A stretch of 64,000 nucleotides of DNA from UBA2377 sp964525935 (GTDB taxonomy: Bacteria; Verrucomicrobiota; Verrucomicrobiia; Opitutales; Opitutaceae). Position 1 is the first letter of the stretch. Each line of letters starts with the position of its first letter. The notes under the pieces were generated by a model. That model had not been told where the DNA came from. It saw nothing but the letters and a program-made list of their open reading frames with translations, and did no database searches. A program made the position numbers and the translations under genes. The DNA is taken from the NCBI GenBank assembly GCA_964525935.1, contig CAZGJZ010000012.1, positions 38,672 to 102,671 of the forward strand, read 5' to 3'. Of the stretch, positions 62,505 to 64,000 are shown one piece after another.

Positions 62505-63256
62505 TCATCCTCGAAAGCTCGGGGGGTTCATCCCAATTCGGTCGCCGCAATCTGTTGAGCGTCAGTCGATTAGTTCGTTGAATTTCGTGGCGATTCACTT
62601 ACCCGCGCAATCTACGAGCGTCAGTTCATTGATTAGACGTTGAAACGAGTTCAGTACTTACCGTGCCCGAACATGCACAGCGACGTAACGCTTCCCGGCC
62701 CTCCGTCGTCACACTTTCCAACACCGCCAAAAGCTGCATATCCACATCCGTTGTTGCAATACATGTCGCACCCGCGCTCGGGACACGTCCACGGGGTGGG
62801 TTTCGCGGTGGGAATCGCTACACTCGTGGGATTCTTGGTGGTGGTGGGGGCATGGGTCGTGGGGTCAGTCGTCGGGAGACCCGTGGGAACGTACGTGGGA
62901 TCGCGCGACGGTAGCCTCGTCGGGACAAAGGTGGGGGAACGGGAAGGTTTCGAGGTGGGTCGCCGCGTGGGGCGTTTCGTGGGCTTCGTCTTCTTCTTCT
63001 TCTTCTTGGCAGTGGGCTTCGTCGTGGGCGATACGGTCACCACCGGCGGGGGACAAACGGGACACTCACACTCGACGAACGGTTCATACTCTGGACTTTC
63101 AGAAGGGTTCCAGGAGGGGGACCCGGTGAACGAGTACTCCCCCGTCACGTTGTCGTACTCGTACTCTCTCTCGTCCACCGCACCGCTCATCACGACGCAG
63201 AGAACGACGACGACAAACGCCAACAGGAGAAACGCGGTGATGAGATGATTTCGCAT
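62505..63256 (-). CDS. Spliced membrane protein with PT repeats and DDGG/DCxDCG cysteine domain
   Basis: Three exons: 63256-62662, a 9-nt microexon 62611-62603, and 62551-62505. I choose ATG 63256 (MRNHLITAFLLL); an ATG at 63301 would add 15 residues. The protein has a signal anchor (ITAFLLLAFVVVVLCVV), a PT/KPT repeat region with a lysine run, and a C-terminal cysteine domain. Unspliced, the frame stops right after the first donor (HGKY). Joining the exons gives CMFGHDCADCGDRIG, completing the common protist domain CDDGGPGS...C..G.DCxDCG.R. The fit of the joined sequence is strong evidence for splicing. Confidence 0.8.
62552..62602 (-). other. Spliceosomal intron 2, 51 nt
   Basis: Begins GTAAGTGAATC and ends GACTGACGCTCAACAG on the minus strand. 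CTAATCGACTGAC supplies a branch-point-like sequence about 20 bases from the AG. It is phase 1. Confidence 0.75.
62603..62611 (-). other. 9-nt microexon
   Basis: ATTGCGCGG on the minus strand. It supplies Cys and Ala of the DCADCG motif and keeps frame (phase 1 on both sides). Exon 3 starts with the same ATTGCG. Confidence 0.7.
62612..62661 (-). other. Spliceosomal intron 1, 50 nt
   Basis: Begins GTAAGTACTGAAC and ends GAACTGACGCTCGTAG on the minus strand, very like intron 2 in length, branch region (CTAATCA...CTGACGCTC) and ends. The two introns look duplicated. Confidence 0.75.
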
Positions 63257-63320
63257 GTTGTGTGTGAGAAGAATGGTTAAAGGAACGAGGCCGACCCACA
63301 TTCATGTGTTTCCGTTCTGC

Positions 63321-64000
63321 TCAGCTGATTGTACACGCACACTCGACTTTTTCGTCGTCGTCCTCGTCGGATCGATTCCGACGAATTGGACCCTCGTTCA
63401 TGCTGCGAAACTTCGCCACCTTCTCCGCTTTTCGCCTCGCGGCGTTCTTCGCATCTCGATAACCCAGAATCGTTCGTTGAAACGCGGATGTGTAAAGCGA
63501 CTTGATGAGGGAGTCGTCTTTACGTTTCAACGCCGCCACGGTGTTCCACATGACGATGCCGCACGCCTCTTCATTCATCAATCCTCGGATGTAAACCCCG
63601 AACCCGAGCGATTTCACATCCCGGCGCTCAAAATCTGACATCGCATCGTATTCACCCCCGGAGATGAGACGATTACGGGGATCACTCAACCACGCGTGTG
63701 CGAGATTCTGTGCATGGTTGATATCTCTCAAATCCATGTCTTGAGCGCGTCTGCGTCGCCGATCTTCGTATACGTCATATCCACCACCGTATTCGTCTTC
63801 GTAATCGTTGACGTAATCCCTGACTTTACCGACGTCGACATCGACGCCGACGTCGTCGTCATCGAATTCGATGAATTTATCATAGTCGTCCCTCTCCATC
63901 GCCTCGAGGTCGGCCTCCGATTGAGGAGGAGGGAGATGGAGATGCGCGTTCATCATTTCTCGCGATCGTTTGGACCCCGATAACGGTTGCGGCGGAAGCG
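63321..64000 (-). CDS. CaaX-tailed protein, partial at the right edge
   Basis: The frame is open to the window end; the first internal ATG is at 63956, but the upstream residues PLSGSKRSRE match PPSGSKRRYG near the start of the paralogue at 20420-21082, so the true start lies beyond the edge. Shared features are an acidic N-terminal part, an AHAWLSDPRNRL-type motif (AWMNNPTNKL in the paralogue), SDFER versus SDEER, GVYIRG versus GIYIYG, and the end CACTIS with CaaX box CTIS. The final Ser predicts farnesylation, against geranylgeranylation for CVIL in the paralogue. Function unknown. Confidence 0.75.
   Translation of the reverse strand, partial: LPPQPLSGSKRSREMMNAHLHLPPPQSEADLEAMERDDYDKFIEFDDDDVGVDVDVGKVRDYVNDYEDEYGGGYDVYEDRRRRRAQDMDLRDINHAQNLAHAWLSDPRNRLISGGEYDAMSDFERRDVKSLGFGVYIRGLMNEEACGIVMWNTVAALKRKDDSLIKSLYTSAFQRTILGYRDAKNAARRKAEKVAKFRSMNEGPIRRNRSDEDDDEKVECACTIS

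Overview
The window looks like a large double-stranded DNA virus of a unicellular eukaryote (or a viral genome carried by such a host), most consistent with the mirusvirus/herpesvirus branch of Duplodnaviria. The basis is a virion set readable here: a probable HK97-fold major capsid protein (14566-16494), a fused capsid-maturation protease and scaffold (12698-14386), and the ATPase half of a herpes-type terminase (58414-59259) that ends at a splice donor. Gene style is eukaryotic: TATA boxes, A-rich leaders before ATG, AATAAA signals, spliceosomal introns, CaaX prenylation tails, N-myristoylation signals and PT-rich secreted proteins. PT repeats and the DDGG/DCxDCG cysteine domain point to a marine protist or algal (possibly stramenopile) host; that is inference. 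No rRNA, tRNA, CRISPR array or insertion sequence was seen. Coding is dense on both strands; no gap between genes exceeds 300 bases.

Layout. 1-7.5 kb: the first codons of a gene leaving the left edge, three unrecognised genes, an MIT-thioredoxin fusion and a membrane-anchored subtilase. 7.6-12.6 kb: an 869-residue protein that may be a decayed SF1 helicase, a multipass membrane protein and two small charged proteins. 12.7-23.4 kb: protease/scaffold, capsid protein, a divergent capsid promoter, an ESCRT-III-like protein, a PrimPol-type primase, a CaaX protein, a possible capsid accessory protein, RNase H. 23.5-29.3 kb: three tandem AT-rich leucine-rich-repeat (LRR) genes, two sharing the same CaaX tail. 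29.3-42 kb: a giant multipass membrane protein, a fourth LRR protein, small membrane proteins, a 680-residue unknown and a 1400-residue SF3-type helicase. 42-51.3 kb: glycoproteins and a Vps4-type AAA ATPase. 51.4-60.4 kb: a second ESCRT-III-like protein, membrane proteins, a RING protein and the terminase exon. 60.5-64 kb: a capsid-type protein, a histone H4-like protein, a spliced gene with a 9-nt microexon and a CaaX paralogue running off the right edge.

Most striking is a dispersed viral ESCRT set: Vps4 ATPase (48946-50349), a Vps2/CHMP-like protein with a C-terminal MIM1-like motif (18427-19131), a Snf7-like protein (52078-53304) and an extra MIT-domain protein fused to a thioredoxin fold (4015-4887). 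Together they could let the virus run its own membrane scission, for example in nuclear egress or envelopment. Other herpes-like parallels are a terminase intron between Walker A and Walker B, a probable nested scaffold start with its own TATA inside the protease gene, and a primase with a UL52/PrimPol-like zinc motif. All family assignments were made by eye from motifs, without database searches.
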